Below are positions 23,765 to 34,882 of a DNA stretch of 64,000 nucleotides, in pieces. The notes under the pieces were generated by a model. The model ran no database searches and was not told where the DNA came from. It saw only the letters and a program-made list of their open reading frames with translations. How positions within the stretch are numbered: position 1 is the first letter of the stretch; each line of letters opens with the position of its first letter. Source of the DNA: Zizania palustris (lineage: Eukaryota; Streptophyta; Magnoliopsida; Poales; Poaceae); NCBI GenBank assembly GCA_019279435.1, contig JAAALK010000284.1:23242390-23306389 (forward strand), written 5' to 3'. A program made the translations under genes and the position numbers.

Positions 23765-24999
23765 TCAATCCTCGAATAACTCAGGATGCTGTGCCTTGAG
23801 TTCATCTTCTTTTTCCCATGTAGCTTCCTCTACGGGATGATTGCTCCACTGAACCTTACAGAAGCGGATGACGCGACTTCTGGTGGTCCTTTCTTTGACT
23901 TCCAATATCCTGACGGGCTTTTCCACGTAGGTCAAATCTTCTTGAACATCCAACTGTTGCAGGTCCACTTGCTCTGTCGGGACGCGAAGGCATTTCTTCA
24001 GTTGGGACACATGAAACACATCATGCACTCTGGTCAGTGAGGGTGGTAGTTCCAACTGGTAAGCGACTTCGCCTTGGCGTCGAATAATGGGAAATGGTCC
24101 AACATATCGTGGGGCCAACTTTCCTCTCATGTTAAACCGTTGAGTGCCACGGAGGGGTGTGACTCGGAGGTAGATGTGATCTCCTTCTTCAAAGGCTAAG
24201 TCTCGACGACGATTGTCTGCATAGCTCTTCTGTCGTGATTGGGCTGTCTTGAGCCGGTCTCTGATGATCCGTACCTTCTCTTCAGCTTCCCGAAGGATGT
24301 CAGTTCCAAACACTTGAGATTCGCCGGTTTGATCCCAAAGTAGAGGTGTCCTGCACCTTCGTCCATATAGGGCTTTGAACGGGGACATCTGAAGGCTAGC
24401 TTGATAATTGTTGTTGTACGAAAACTCAGCGTACGGTAAACTCTTGTCCCACGTTGCTCCAAAATCCAAGACGCATGCTCGTAGCATATCTTCTAATATC
24501 TGGTTAACCCTTTCAGTTTGTCCATCTGTCTGAGGGTGATAAGCAGTACTGAAGTTCAATCTCGTGCCATCTCTTCTTGAAGGTTCTTCCAAAAACGAGA
24601 GGTAAACTCACTTCCTCTGTCGGACAATATCTTCTTGGGCACCCTATGAAGACACACAATGCGGGCCATGTACAATTCTGTGAGCTTAGGGCCACTGAAG
24701 GTCGTTTTGACGGCTATGAAGTGTGCTACTTTCGTAAGCCGGTCAATGATTACCCAAATAGAATCATATCCATGTTGGGTCTTTGGGAGTCCGGTGATGA
24801 AATCCATACCGATCTCTTCCCACTTCCATTCAGGCACATTAAGTGGCTGTAACAGTCCTGCAGGTCTCTGATGTTCTGCTTTTACTCTTCTATAGGTGTC
24901 ACATTCTGCGACGAACTGAGCAATCTCTCTCTTCATGCTGACCCACCAATAGCGTTCCTACAGGTCTTGGTACATCTTGGTGCTCCCGGGATGGATGGA
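23765..24999 (-). pseudogene. pol: G3 integrase with chromodomain-like C-terminus
   Basis: Integrase of a Ty3 chromovirus. The open stretch 24936-24556 has the core start (WEEIGMDFITGLP with catalytic Asp) and ILSDRGSEFTSRFW with the second Asp. A frameshift near 24575 moves reading to 24592-23765, which has FSTAYHPQTDGQTERVNQ with the catalytic Glu. That part ends in a chromodomain-like CKVQWSNHPVEEATWEKEDEL. Two stops (in the DTL*SIHPG and QDL*ERYWW contexts, 24936-25002) separate it from RNase H. The chromodomain is the feature that places G3 among chromoviruses. Confidence 0.87.
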
Positions 25000-26273
25000 C
25001 TATAAGGTATCATGAGCTTCCTTGAGGATAAGGGTTTTTATCTCTGGTTTATCTGGCACACATATCCGGGTTCCAAACCATATGGTGCCATTCTCGTCTT
25101 CTGAGAATCCTGGGGCTTTTCCTTGTCTCATGTTCTTCTTAATGGCGGCTATATCTGGATCTTCCAACTGAGCTTCACGGATTTGCTCGAACAAGATAGG
25201 CCGGGTTTCCAGGGTGGCAAGATATGCTCCTATGGTTAGTCCAAGGTTTAACTTTTCCATCTCCTTATAGAGAAAAGGCGCGTGATCCTGAATCATGATG
25301 GCGATGCAGTATCCTTTACGACTTAATGCATCAGCTACCACATTTGCTTTTCCACGATGGTAGTGATTACCTAAGTCGTAGTCATTTATTAATTCCAACC
25401 ATCGCCTTTGCCTCAGATTGAGGTCCGGCTGCGTGAAGATGTACTTCAAACTCTTGTGATCTGTAAAGATTTCGCAGTGGTTTCTGACCAAATAATGCCT
25501 CCAAATCTTAAGGGTGTGCACAACTGCGGCCAATTCCAAGTCATGGGTTGGGTAGTTCAACTCATGGGGTCTCAACTGACGAGAGACATATGAAATAACT
25601 TTTCCGTCTTGCATGAGAACACATCCCAATCCTTGCCGAGATGCGTCGCAATAAACATGGAAATCCTTCCTGATATCTGGTAGGGTCAGTATGGGTGCAG
25701 ACACCAGCCGGGTCTTGAGGGTGCGGAAACTTCCCTCGCATTCGGGAGTCCATTCAAACTTCTCTCCCTTCTGTAATAACTTGGTCATAGGCTTGGCTAT
25801 CTTGGAAAAATTCTCGATAAACCTCCGATAATACCCGGCCAAACCCAGAAAGCTTCGTATCTCTGATACATTTGTGGGTGGCAGCCAATCCGTAACTGCT
25901 TCTACGGTGGCAGGGTCTACTGTGATACCTTGCACAGAGATGATGTGTCCAAGGAACTTTACGTCTGCCGTCCAAAATTTACACTTGCTGTACTTGGCAT
26001 ACAACTGGTGTTCCCTTAGCTTGCCTAAGGTTAACCGGAGATGAGTCTCATGCTCTTTCTGATCCTTGGAATAAATTAGGATGTCGTCTATAAAGACCAC
26101 GATGAATTTGTCCAAATACTCCATGAATACCTTATTCATCATATTCATAAAGAAAGCAGGGGCGTTGGTCAATCCAAAGGACATAACGGTACACTCATAT
26201 AATCCATAATGAGTGGTAAAAGCCGTCTTGGGTATATCTTCTTCTCGAATCCTTAGCTGATGATAACCGGACC
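25000..26273 (-). pseudogene. pol: G3 reverse transcriptase (C-terminal part) and RNase H
   Basis: The minus-strand frame continues from the CACTA-1 junction with GYHQLRIREEDIPKTAF, then FGLTNAPAFFMNMMN and the catalytic VVFIDDILIYS. The RNase H segment has VYCDASRQGLGCVLMQ, THDLELAAVVHTLKIWRHYL and TDHKSLKYIF. The frame is open for over 400 codons up to a TAA at 25000-25002. The N-terminal part of RT is on the far side of CACTA-1 (32730-33264), so no complete enzyme can be made. Confidence 0.9.
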
Positions 26274-26302
26274 CACTACAACAAAACAGAACAGTTTCGT
26301 CG

Positions 26303-26430
26303 GTCAATTTAACTTCCGTCGGCTTTTGGGCAAGCCGACGGAAGTTAAATAACTTCCGTCGGCCTCCAGGAGCCGACGGAAGTTAAGTTAACTTCCGTCG
26401 GCTTCTCACAGTGGCCGATGGAAGTTAACT
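26303..26430. repeat. CACTA-1 left subterminal repeats
   Basis: Three inverted pairs of TAACTTCCGTCGGC and GCCGACGGAAGTTA, each separated by a loop of about 8-11 nt. In En/Spm elements such motifs are bound by the transposon's own DNA-binding protein. The first 150 bp closely match the left end of CACTA-3. Confidence 0.9.
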
Positions 26431-26440
26431 TCTCGCTTTC

Positions 26441-29400
26441 GTGACTCGTATTATGGCTATTAAGTCAAAGTTTGCATTTTCAAACAATTGTTATAAGGAG
26501 CTCTTGAATCTGATCAGCGATATCCTTCCTAAGAACCATAAGGTGCCGAAAGACATGTACCAGTCAAAGAAAATGCTTTCTTCTCTCGGTATGGAGTATG
26601 AGAAGATTGATGTGTGCCGAGATAATTGTATGCTGTTCTGGAAAGAACATAGTAATGAGGTGAAATGCTTAAAATGTGGTAAACTGAGATTCGTAGAGGT
26701 CGTAAATGAAGACGGAGAGAAGGTGACGACAGAGGTTGCTCATAAGCAACTTCGTTACATGCCTCTTACACCTCGGGTGAAACGATTGTTTCTCTCAAAG
26801 AAAAACCGCTAGACATATGCGATGGCATAAAGAAGGTGTACGTGACAATAATCAAGTAATGGTGCACCCATCTGATGGTGCGGCATGGAAGGCTCTAGAT
26901 GATTTTGATGCAGACTTTGCTAGTGATGCAAGGAATGTTCGCATCGGGTTGGCAACAGATGGATTCACGCCTTTCAATGTAACCGCATCGTCGTACTCTT
27001 GTTGGCATGTGTTTGCTATTCCATACAACCTTCCACCTTCGTTTTGTATGAAATATGAATTTATGTTCCTATGTCTCATTATACCCGGTCCAGAGCATCC
27101 TGGAACACGAATAAACGTGATGCTGAAGCCCTTAATTGAAGAGTTGAAACAATTGTGGAAAGGAGTTGAAGCATATGACTATGACCAGAAGCAAAAATTC
27201 AATCTTCGAGTTGCGTATCTGTGGTCGGTCCACGATTTTCCGGCATACGATATTTTTTCTGGTTGGAGTTGTCATGGAAGGTTGACATGCCCGATATGTG
27301 CGAAGGACACATATTGTTTCCGTCTGAACTTCGGGGGAAATATTTGTTACTTTGATTGCAATAGATGCTTTTTGCCCTTGAATCACCCATTTAGGTTACA
27401 GAGGAACAATTTCAAGAAGGACAGTATTGTTGTAAAGGGACCACCAAGGCGTTTAAATGGTAGAGAAATCGCTGATATGCTGAATGAGTTGGTCCTTAAT
27501 GAAAATGAGGATGGATTTGTAGGATTCGGAACCGAACATAATTGGACCCACATATGTGGCTTATGGGAACTGCCGTATGTCAAATCACTAATTCTGATGC
27601 ACAACATTGACGTTATGCATCAGGAACGTAATGTTGGTGAAAGCATTATAAGTACATGTATGGATTTTACTGACAGGACAAAAGATAATGTAAAGGCGAG
27701 AAGAGATTTAGCTGAGATTTGTAATCGACCAACCCTTGAGTTGACGAATAGTGGTGGCAAGCCACGTGCCCCATTTTGTTTAAAACCTAAAGAAAAAAAC
27801 AAGTAATGAGGTGGTTGAAAAATTTGAAATTCCCAGATGGTTACGCCGCGGGATTTAGAAGAGCTGTGAATTTGAAGACAGGGAAATTAAATGGATTGAA
27901 AAGTCACGATTACCACATAATAATGGAAAGACTCCTTCCTGTAATGTTTCGCGGGTACCTAAATGATGATGTGTGGAAGGCGTTAGCTGAACTGAGCCAT
28001 TTTTATAGACAACTTTGTGCGAAAGAAATTAAGAAAGATATGATGGAGATGCTAGAGAAAGAGATCCCGGTGCTTTTATGTAAATTGGAAAAAATATTCC
28101 CTCCAGGGTTCTTCAATCCAATGCAACATTTACTGGTTCATCTGCCATAGGAAGCTAAGGTAGGTGGCCCTGTGCAATATAGGTGGATGTATCATATTGA
28201 AAGGTCCCTAAAGAAGCTTAGAGCGATGGTTGGTAATAAGGCCAGAGTTGAAGGTTGCATCGCAGAAGAATTTAAATTGAAAGAGATAGCATACTTCACT
28301 AGTGTATACTTCGCTGAGCATCACAATGTCAACACACCTGCTACACGGTACCATATGGATGAAGACCATCCTTGTAGTGATCTCCAAATATTTGGGTGGA
28401 AGGGCATAACTGTTGGTGTCTCCACGACATATTATGTAACTCAGGAAGAACGAACAAATGCCTTGCTCTACATGTACTCAAATATGGAAGAGATGGAACA
28501 ATATTTCGCGTAAGTGATTCTTTTTAGTTTTACATTTTACCTCCAAATTTTATACCCATTTGTTTACCTATTCGTTACAATGACAGTATGTTTGATTCGA
28601 AATACTTGATGTCTGGTCGTCAACCAACAGAGAAGCAATTAGATAAATTGCGTCGAGAAGGAGTAAATGGCGGGCCTAGTTTCCTCACTTGGTTCAGAGA
28701 ACATGTAAATCCTTACCTTTTGTGACACGTATTATTTTACTCTACTAGGTTAATTATTTGATAATCTCCTATGATTTGCAGTGTGTGCTCGCTGACAATG
28801 TACATATAGACTTGTGACAGCTCTCTTACGGGAGTATTAGTGCCAAAAGTTACGGTCGCTATGATGTTAATGGTTTCCGCTTCCGTTCAACTATTTTTGA
28901 AGCATATCGACCTCTAGCGGCAACAACTAATACTGGAGTTGTTACAAGGGTCGTTGATGGACAAGGACACGAAACTATGTATTATGGAATCATCAAAAAT
29001 ATAATCGAGTACAAATTTGTCGGGAATAAGGAGATTAAAGTAGTCTTCTTCGATTGTGATTGGTTCGACCCTAAACATGGTACTCGTGAAAACCAATTTG
29101 GGATGGTTGAAGTCAAACACGCGGAACGATTATCTGGTTTGCGACAATTTTGTCCTTGCTCACCAAGTCGAGCAGGTGTATTATATGCCGTACCCATGTG
29201 AAAAACTAAGTGCTTGGTGGGTAGTCTACAAAGTGAATCCTCGGGAACGTCTACACACCCCTAGTGATGGCGCTTATCAGTTGGAGGTTGAAGAGGTCGA
29301 TGAGGTTTACCAAGATGATGAATTGCCGACTTCATTTAATGTAGAGTCAGAATCATCGACAGATTCTTTTCTCGGTGATTCTAATGATGTGGCAGTTCCC

Positions 29401-29493
29401 GAGAAAAGGAAACACCAACATAAGAAGAAAAAAGTAACATGGCGTGCTTTGGGGAGAAAAGGACAAATTGATCTTGATTTTGATGATAATTGA
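26441..29493 (+). pseudogene. tnp2: CACTA-1 TNP2-like transposase, broken and 5'-truncated
   Basis: This was the transposase that cuts and moves CACTA ends. The Transposase_21 core is at 26817-27806 (DGFTPFNVTASSYSCWHV, YDIFSGWSCHGRLTCPIC). A DUF4218-type region runs 27806-28513 (QYRWMYHIERSLKKL), and a DUF4216-type C-terminus lies within 28830-29493 (NKEIKVVFFDCDWF, NFVLAHQVEQVYY). GT-AG introns lie at about 28507-28588 and 28707-28781. Damage: a 1-bp gain in an A run near 26803; a 1-bp loss in an A run near 27795; a TAG at 28148-28150; a TGA near 28815; and a frameshift near 29116. The usual N-terminal domain is absent: coding similarity starts about 10 bp after the subterminal repeats, so a 5' deletion also removed any promoter. 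Confidence 0.9.
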
Positions 29494-29604
29494 CAAGTAA
29501 TTGTTTTCACACATGCATATGCAATATACTGCATATTACATGTTTTTTCATATGTACAAACCTTCTTTACTAATAAATGCTTGTTTGTGCTTATTTTGAA
29601 TAGG

Positions 29605-32029
29605 ATGTCGAAAAAGGTGAGGAGTGTCACGAGGAAGCTCTTCCGCTTGGGGAGTTCATCGACGAGTACTCCGGCGAGTACACCGACGAGTCAGGAGGAT
29701 ACCCTATTCCAGGGTAGTTCCTCTTCTTCAAACAGACGTCGTCAAGAGCAGCTCCTGAGATGCATAGATCCAACATTAATTGGTCGGCCTATTGCATTTC
29801 AACTAGATGATGAGGTAACTTTCAGATTGTTTTTTATGCCAGTTATAAACTATTACTAATTGTTTCAATACTGTTTTGTAGGAGGAAGAACACTTGGAGA
29901 GTGCGGGTCACGAGGATCATCCGGTGGGTGGGGGGCAGGAGGGGGATGTCGCACAGTGTGCGGCACAGAGGGATGACCCAGAGGGTGTGGGGCAGGGGAT
30001 GACCCGAAGGGTGCGGGGCAGGGGGATCTCCCTGAGGGTGCGGGGCAGGGGGATCTCCCGGAGGGTGCAGGTCAGGAGGAAGGGGCTGAGGCTGCCGACG
30101 GGTCCTCAGTATCTTTTAGGACGAGCCACCTGGTCGCCCCACCAGTAGTCTATCTCTTCTAGTGGAGCCAAGATCGAGATTACGCCTGTAGGTGACGGGT
30201 AAGTGTAATACTCTTCTGTTGTTTTGCCTTTTTTTCAAAAAATTTCTTTCACTAAACTAACTTTATTTATTATGTATTTCTAGATCTTGGATTGACTCTC
30301 GGTTTAACGGCACTTCGAGGGTCAGGCAGGTTAACCAGATATTGGGTAACCTGTGTCGTCTGCACTACCCAGGGGTGCTGACAATGCCGACCGGTGAGCA
30401 GGTTCTATGCCAGACATGGGACCAGTACCGGTTTGCTCCTGACGGGTGCCACAGAACTGCTCAAGGGGCGGTGTCTCATGACTTTTGGGTATGCGTGTGT
30501 TTTTTCAATCTTCTTTTAGGCTTTTCAAGTTACAACACTTTACTAATCATTACTTTTGCAGTTACGCTTTTGCTTGCCAGAAGTCGGCAATCACCATAAC
30601 CATGCCCTTCAAGTCTTCAACAATAATGCACATAAGGTGGTGAAGGACGCCATTTCGTATGCCCGCATTCAAGTGAGCAATGCTTACTACAAGGAGAAGC
30701 TAGGGCAACGAATGAGCAAGGCGACGGGCTCATCGTCAATCTATTTGACTGAAGAAGAATACCGTTCGGTAAACAATTCTAACTTTTTAAATCTTCGATT
30801 GTTTAGATTTGTTGTCATATAATACAAATAGCATCTCTGTTCAGGTGAGGATTTCGTGGTTTGCAAACCGCGAGGACGCATATTTCAAATTCTGCAAGAT
30901 TTGGTCTTCAGTCGCATTTAAGAAGACTTCTGAGTAGAAAAGACAATGCCGCGGGACGGATCCGAAGCACAGATATGGTGCCGACGGACATATTCGCCAC
31001 GCTAAACGCATGGTAAGACCTCCTTCTGTCACTCTCTAGCTATAGATACATTGTAATGCGACTAACTCATTTCTAATGTACAGGAAGCGACATCTAGCAA
31101 CGTGCCAAGTGACATAGAGGTGTATACCTCTGGTCACAAAGGAAGCGATCCTACATAGCCAGATGTCTTGTGTAGCCAGACAACCACGGACCATTTGGTG
31201 AGATGTTATTAAGAGTTTACGTAATTTTATTTTTCTGCGTCTAGCTAATCGAACATGTTTTTTGCAGGCGCAGTATGGTGAACACATGGTTCGACTCCAT
31301 GGAGAGGACTATGATTGGCGGAGAGAACCTGTCGACCAAATGGCCGTGTACTGCAGCGGAGGTGGCAAAAGCCATGGACGGTGAGACAATGTTTTTATTA
31401 ATGTTTTGTGTATGGTATTGTGATGGTAACTAACTCATTCAATGTTGCAGGTACTCCATGTTCAATGGAGTTATTGACTTGAGAGCAGTGAGAGCTCAGA
31501 AGTCAGCTCAGTCGTCGCAGAGCTCCGTCGGAGTTGGCTCCAGCCGTCGTCGCTCTTCAGAAACCCCGGAGGTGGTTCGGGTGAGGGAGGAAATGAGGCA
31601 GGAAATGAGGCGGCGCGACGAGTACTATACCGCCTGCTTAGCACAACAGCAGGCGATGATCCAAGTAAGTTTAGTTTGGAGTGTTGTAGTTAAAAAGTAT
31701 TCAGAAATATGTTTAGAACTAACTGATTACATTACAACATGTGTAGCAACTAGCCCAGCAGCATGGTGGATTTGACATGTCCAATTTCCAACCACTACCT
31801 CCCCCGCCACCACCATTATATTCTACATCACCTGAGGTACCTCCTGACATATCGTTACAACAGATACTTAAGTTAGTGTTTAGAAGAGTAGTTGAGTTAA
31901 TTCGTTCTCTAATTTTGTCTATTTCTTCAGAGTTGCCGTACGCCTGGCCAGGATGGAGCCTCTCGGGCAAATGTGGATGAAGCGGGAGGCAGCGGCGGCA
32001 CCCACGACCCAAATGTGGGTGATCAGTGA
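29605..32029 (+). pseudogene. CACTA-1 second gene (Transposase_24 / Ptta-like), spliced
   Basis: The second protein gene typical of grass CACTA elements, thought to act with TNP2. Exons with GT-AG borders can be followed: 29605-29814; 29882-30199 (a GGTGCGGGGCAGGG repeat with a frameshift); 30284-30487; 30561-30769; then about 30845-32029 in several pieces. Recognisable segments are WIDSRFNGTSRVRQVNQILG, NHHNHALQVFNNNAHKVVKD, YLTEEEYRSV and WFANREDAYFKFCK. The last exon ends GDQ-TGA at 32027-32029. A TAG at 30935-30937 interrupts the conserved part. The protein has an N-terminal Ser/Thr-rich tail and a middle Gln/Arg-rich stretch. The ATG at 29605 may lie just after an intron acceptor, so the true start is uncertain. 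Confidence 0.72.
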
Positions 32030-32335
32030 GTATGGATGTGTAGTGTGAACCTGGATTGAATCTCAATGTGTTATGTGACTTTGTATGTGAATTTGAATGG
32101 TATATGTGAATGCAGATGTGTATTGTGACTTTGAATGTGAATTAAGTTGTGTTATGTGATTTTGGATGTGATGTGTGAAGTTTTGGATGTGAGATGTGAT
32201 TTTGGATGTTATATGTGAAGTTTGAATGTGATTTTGGATGTGAAATGTGAATTTAGATGTGTATTGTGAATGTGATTGAAATTGTGGTTGGATGTGAGTG
32301 TGAGTAGGGGAACAAGGAAAAAACAAAAAAAAATA
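32030..32335. repeat. Low-complexity TG-rich tract
   Basis: Degenerate repeats of GGATGTGATTT and ATGTGAATTT run for about 270 bp between the second CACTA gene and the right subterminal array. The strand asymmetry is marked: almost no C on the plus strand. No gene is supported. Confidence 0.75.
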
Positions 32336-32340
32336 CCAGC

Positions 32341-32713
32341 TAACTTCCGTCGGCTTTTACCATAGCCGATGGAAGTTAGCTGGTTTCGGCCACGTGGGCA
32401 GAAAGGCTTACTTCCGTCGGCTAGGGCCAAAGCCGACGGAAGTTAGCTGCCCCTAACTTCCGTCGGCCAGCCTGGCCGATGGAAGTTAGCATCCCTCTGT
32501 TGACGTGGCAGAATTCGGCGCTAACTTCCGTCGGCCACGTGAAGCCGACGGAAGTTAGCTAAATTCCGTCGGCGGCCGACGGAAGTTAGCTAACTTCCAT
32601 CTCCTCGCTTCCATCGGCCAATGGCCGACGGAAGTTAGCCTTTTGCTGACGGAAGTTAGCTTCTTCCATCGGGAAAGGGCTAACTTCCGTCGGCTTTGGC
32701 CGACGGAAGTTGC
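32341..32713. repeat. CACTA-1 right subterminal repeats
   Basis: About six inverted pairs of CTTCCGTCGGC and GCCGACGGAAG with variable loops. The same block, diverged, forms the right end of CACTA-2 (54133-54430), showing the two share a family. Confidence 0.9.
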
Positions 32714-32729
32714 CTGTTTTGTTGTAGTG

Positions 32730-33365
32730 ACTGCAGGTCGATCTTAGAAAATACCGTAGCTCCTTTCAGCTGGTCAAAAAGATCATCGATCCTGGGTAAT
32801 GGGTACTTATTCTTGATGGTTACTTCATTCAAAGCGAGGTAATCCACACACATACGCTTAGCCTTGTCTTCTTTATTCTCGACGAAGATGACGGGGGCAC
32901 CCCATGGTGATGTACTTGGTCTGATATAGCCTTTCTTCTCGAGATCCTCCAACTGCTGCTTCATCTCAGCTAACTCATTGGCGGCCATCCGGTATGGTCG
33001 CTTGTAAATGGGGGTGGTCCCGGGCACCAAATCAATCCGGAACTCGATGTCCCTCTTGGGTGGCATTCCTGGTAAATCCTCCGGAAATACATCCGGGTAC
33101 TCGCAGACTATCGGTATTTCTTCCAAGTTAATCTGATGCAGTCTTGATCTTCTGAACTTCAGGCTTGGCATCTGAAATGTGGCGACAGTCCCTTCTTCAC
33201 TGGTCACAGTTACTTGTCTTTGGGAACATCTGATTACTCCTTGGTGTTTATTGAGCCAATCCATTCCTAGAATGAGATCTAAGCCTTGGCATTCTATAAG
33301 GATGGGGTCGGCCCAAAATATGGTGTCGTGGATATCTATCCATACCCTTGGGCTATAGGTTAGGG
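32730..33365 (-). pseudogene. pol: G3 protease end and reverse transcriptase N-terminal part
   Basis: The minus-strand frame has the protease-RT linker (GMDWLNKHQGVIRC), the RT start (YRMAANELAEMKQQLEDL, GAPVIFVENKEDKAKRMCVD, YPLPRIDDLFDQLKGATVFS) and ends KIDLQS at the CACTA-1 junction. The next residues, GYHQLRI, are at 26273 and below. A frameshift at an A7 run (T7 at 33372-33378 on the plus strand) separates it from gag-protease. Confidence 0.88.
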
Positions 33366-34700
33366 CTAGGGTTTTTTTCCAGGGGTGACTATTTGCATGG
33401 CTCTTGGTAGTTCCTTTATGCTTAGGTTGTTATTTTCCACAAAATCAGTTGATATGAAGGAGTGCGTAGCTCCAGTGTCAAATAAAACCACTGCAAGTGC
33501 TAAATGTACTATGAACTTACCCATCACGATCTCGGGTGCGGCCTGGGCTTCATCGGCGGTGACGTGGTTGACTCGGGCGTGGACGGCGGGGTTTGCTGCA
33601 ACTCCTTGAGCACGCTTGGGATGGGGGCACGATTTAGAGTAATGCCCCTCCTGACGGCAGTTAAAACATACCACGGGCTTGCCGTGCTTGTCGCGCAGAA
33701 CCTCTATCTTCTTTGCCGGGGCGGGTGGTGCGGCAGGTGTAGTGGAAGCGGGGCGAGGTTGTCCGGCTCCGGCGTTGACGGCGGGTGGCGCTGGGTGATA
33801 CACTAGTCGGGGGTGGTATTGTGGCGCCGGTGGAGGAGGGGTGAACCAAGGCCTTTGGGCCATGCCCTGTTTTTGCCTGAAGGCAATCATTCTCTTCTTT
33901 TTCAGGTCAACCTTATTCTGTTGGGTCTCCTGAATAATAGCTTTGTCCACCAGTTTTTGAAAGCTGGTATAATCTCCAGAGATGAGTTGAAGGGACAACT
34001 CATCCTTCAGTCCCCGAAGGAACTTGGACTGCCTGGCCACGTCAGTATGGACTTCTTCAGGTGCGTACCGGGCCAGTCGGTTGAACTCGTGTAAATATTC
34101 CGTTACGGACCTGCTCCCCTGCTGCAGGTCCTGGAACTCCTGCTGCTTCTGTGCAATGATACCGTCTAGGATATGAGCGGCACGGAAGGCATCTGAGAAC
34201 TCTGCCCAAGTAGGGATGTGTCCCTTGGGCAGGGTCTCGCGCAGGTTGTCCCACCATTCTGCGGCGGGACCCTAGAGCTGGTGGGCGGCGAAAGCCACCC
34301 TCTCCTGCTCAGTGCAGGTCAAGAGGTCGAGCTTCTTTCCTATAGTTCTCAACCAATCCCCAGCCTCCATGGGATTGGTTGTGCTTGAAAAGGTTGGTGG
34401 GCGGACTCAGAGGAATTTCGAGAGTTGGGAGGCGGGAGCGAGAGCTGGAGTGGCGGGGCGGGGCAGCTCGGGCTGGTGGTGAAGGCGGAGGAAGTGAGCC
34501 TGTTGCTCTTGCATCTGCTGCTGCTGTTGTTGCATCTGGTTTAACAGTGCAGCGACCAACTGGTTCTGAGTGGCCATCATCTCAGCCACCGTGGGGTGGT
34601 TGGCGACTGGGGCTTGCCTCTGCCCAGTTGCTCCCCATTGTGGCAAGTTGCCATTTTCTCCTCTGTTTTGGGGGGCATCAGAGCCTTGAGTGTTGGTCAT
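33366..34700 (-). pseudogene. gag: G3 gag and protease active site
   Basis: One minus-strand frame spans gag to protease and is broken only by a TGA near 34407 and a TAG near 34272. It begins with a Gln-rich N-terminus (MTNTQGSDAPQNRG) and continues through the gag core (KFLRGLKDELSLQLISGDY) and a Pro-rich linker. The zinc knuckle is CFNCRQEGHYSKSC. The aspartic protease motif LFDTGATHSFIS retains its catalytic Asp. The frame leaves at the A7 run near 33375, where pol continues in another phase. Confidence 0.87.
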
Positions 34701-34882
34701 CCTGAAGTTTCCAAAATAAACAACATGTCTTTAGAGGAGAATGCTAAGCCTTTTTATTTCAAAAGGGTCATTCTTGCGATTACATTTATTGTCTTTTATT
34801 TAATTCTTCACTCATGCCTTATATTGGACATGAGTGGCAATACAAGCAAGTAAAAGAAAACAATCAATCGTAAAAACTACGT
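34701..34882. other. Spacer between extra ORF and gag of G3
   Basis: AT-rich non-coding stretch. No feature is recognised beyond its position between the two minus-strand genes. Confidence 0.4.

Larger units (their letters stand above)
26274..32729 (+). mobile_element. CACTA (En/Spm) transposon CACTA-1
   Basis: The 6,456-bp element has perfect 16-bp terminal inverted repeats (CACTACAACAAAACAG at 26274 and its complement ending 32729). Arrays of AACTTCCGTCGGC/GCCGACGGAAGTT hairpins lie inside both ends. It carries a TNP2-like transposase gene (26441-29493) and a second CACTA gene (29605-32029). The 3-bp duplication reads AGT on one side and GGT on the other (minus strand), one mismatch. Removing the element restores the G3 RT codons across the junction. 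The transposase is broken and lacks its N-terminus, so this copy is probably non-autonomous. Confidence 0.95.

Noticed and set aside
26303..32713. CRISPR-like spaced repeats
   Set aside because: The repeats are inverted pairs with variable spacing at transposon ends in a plant genome, not direct repeats with unique spacers.
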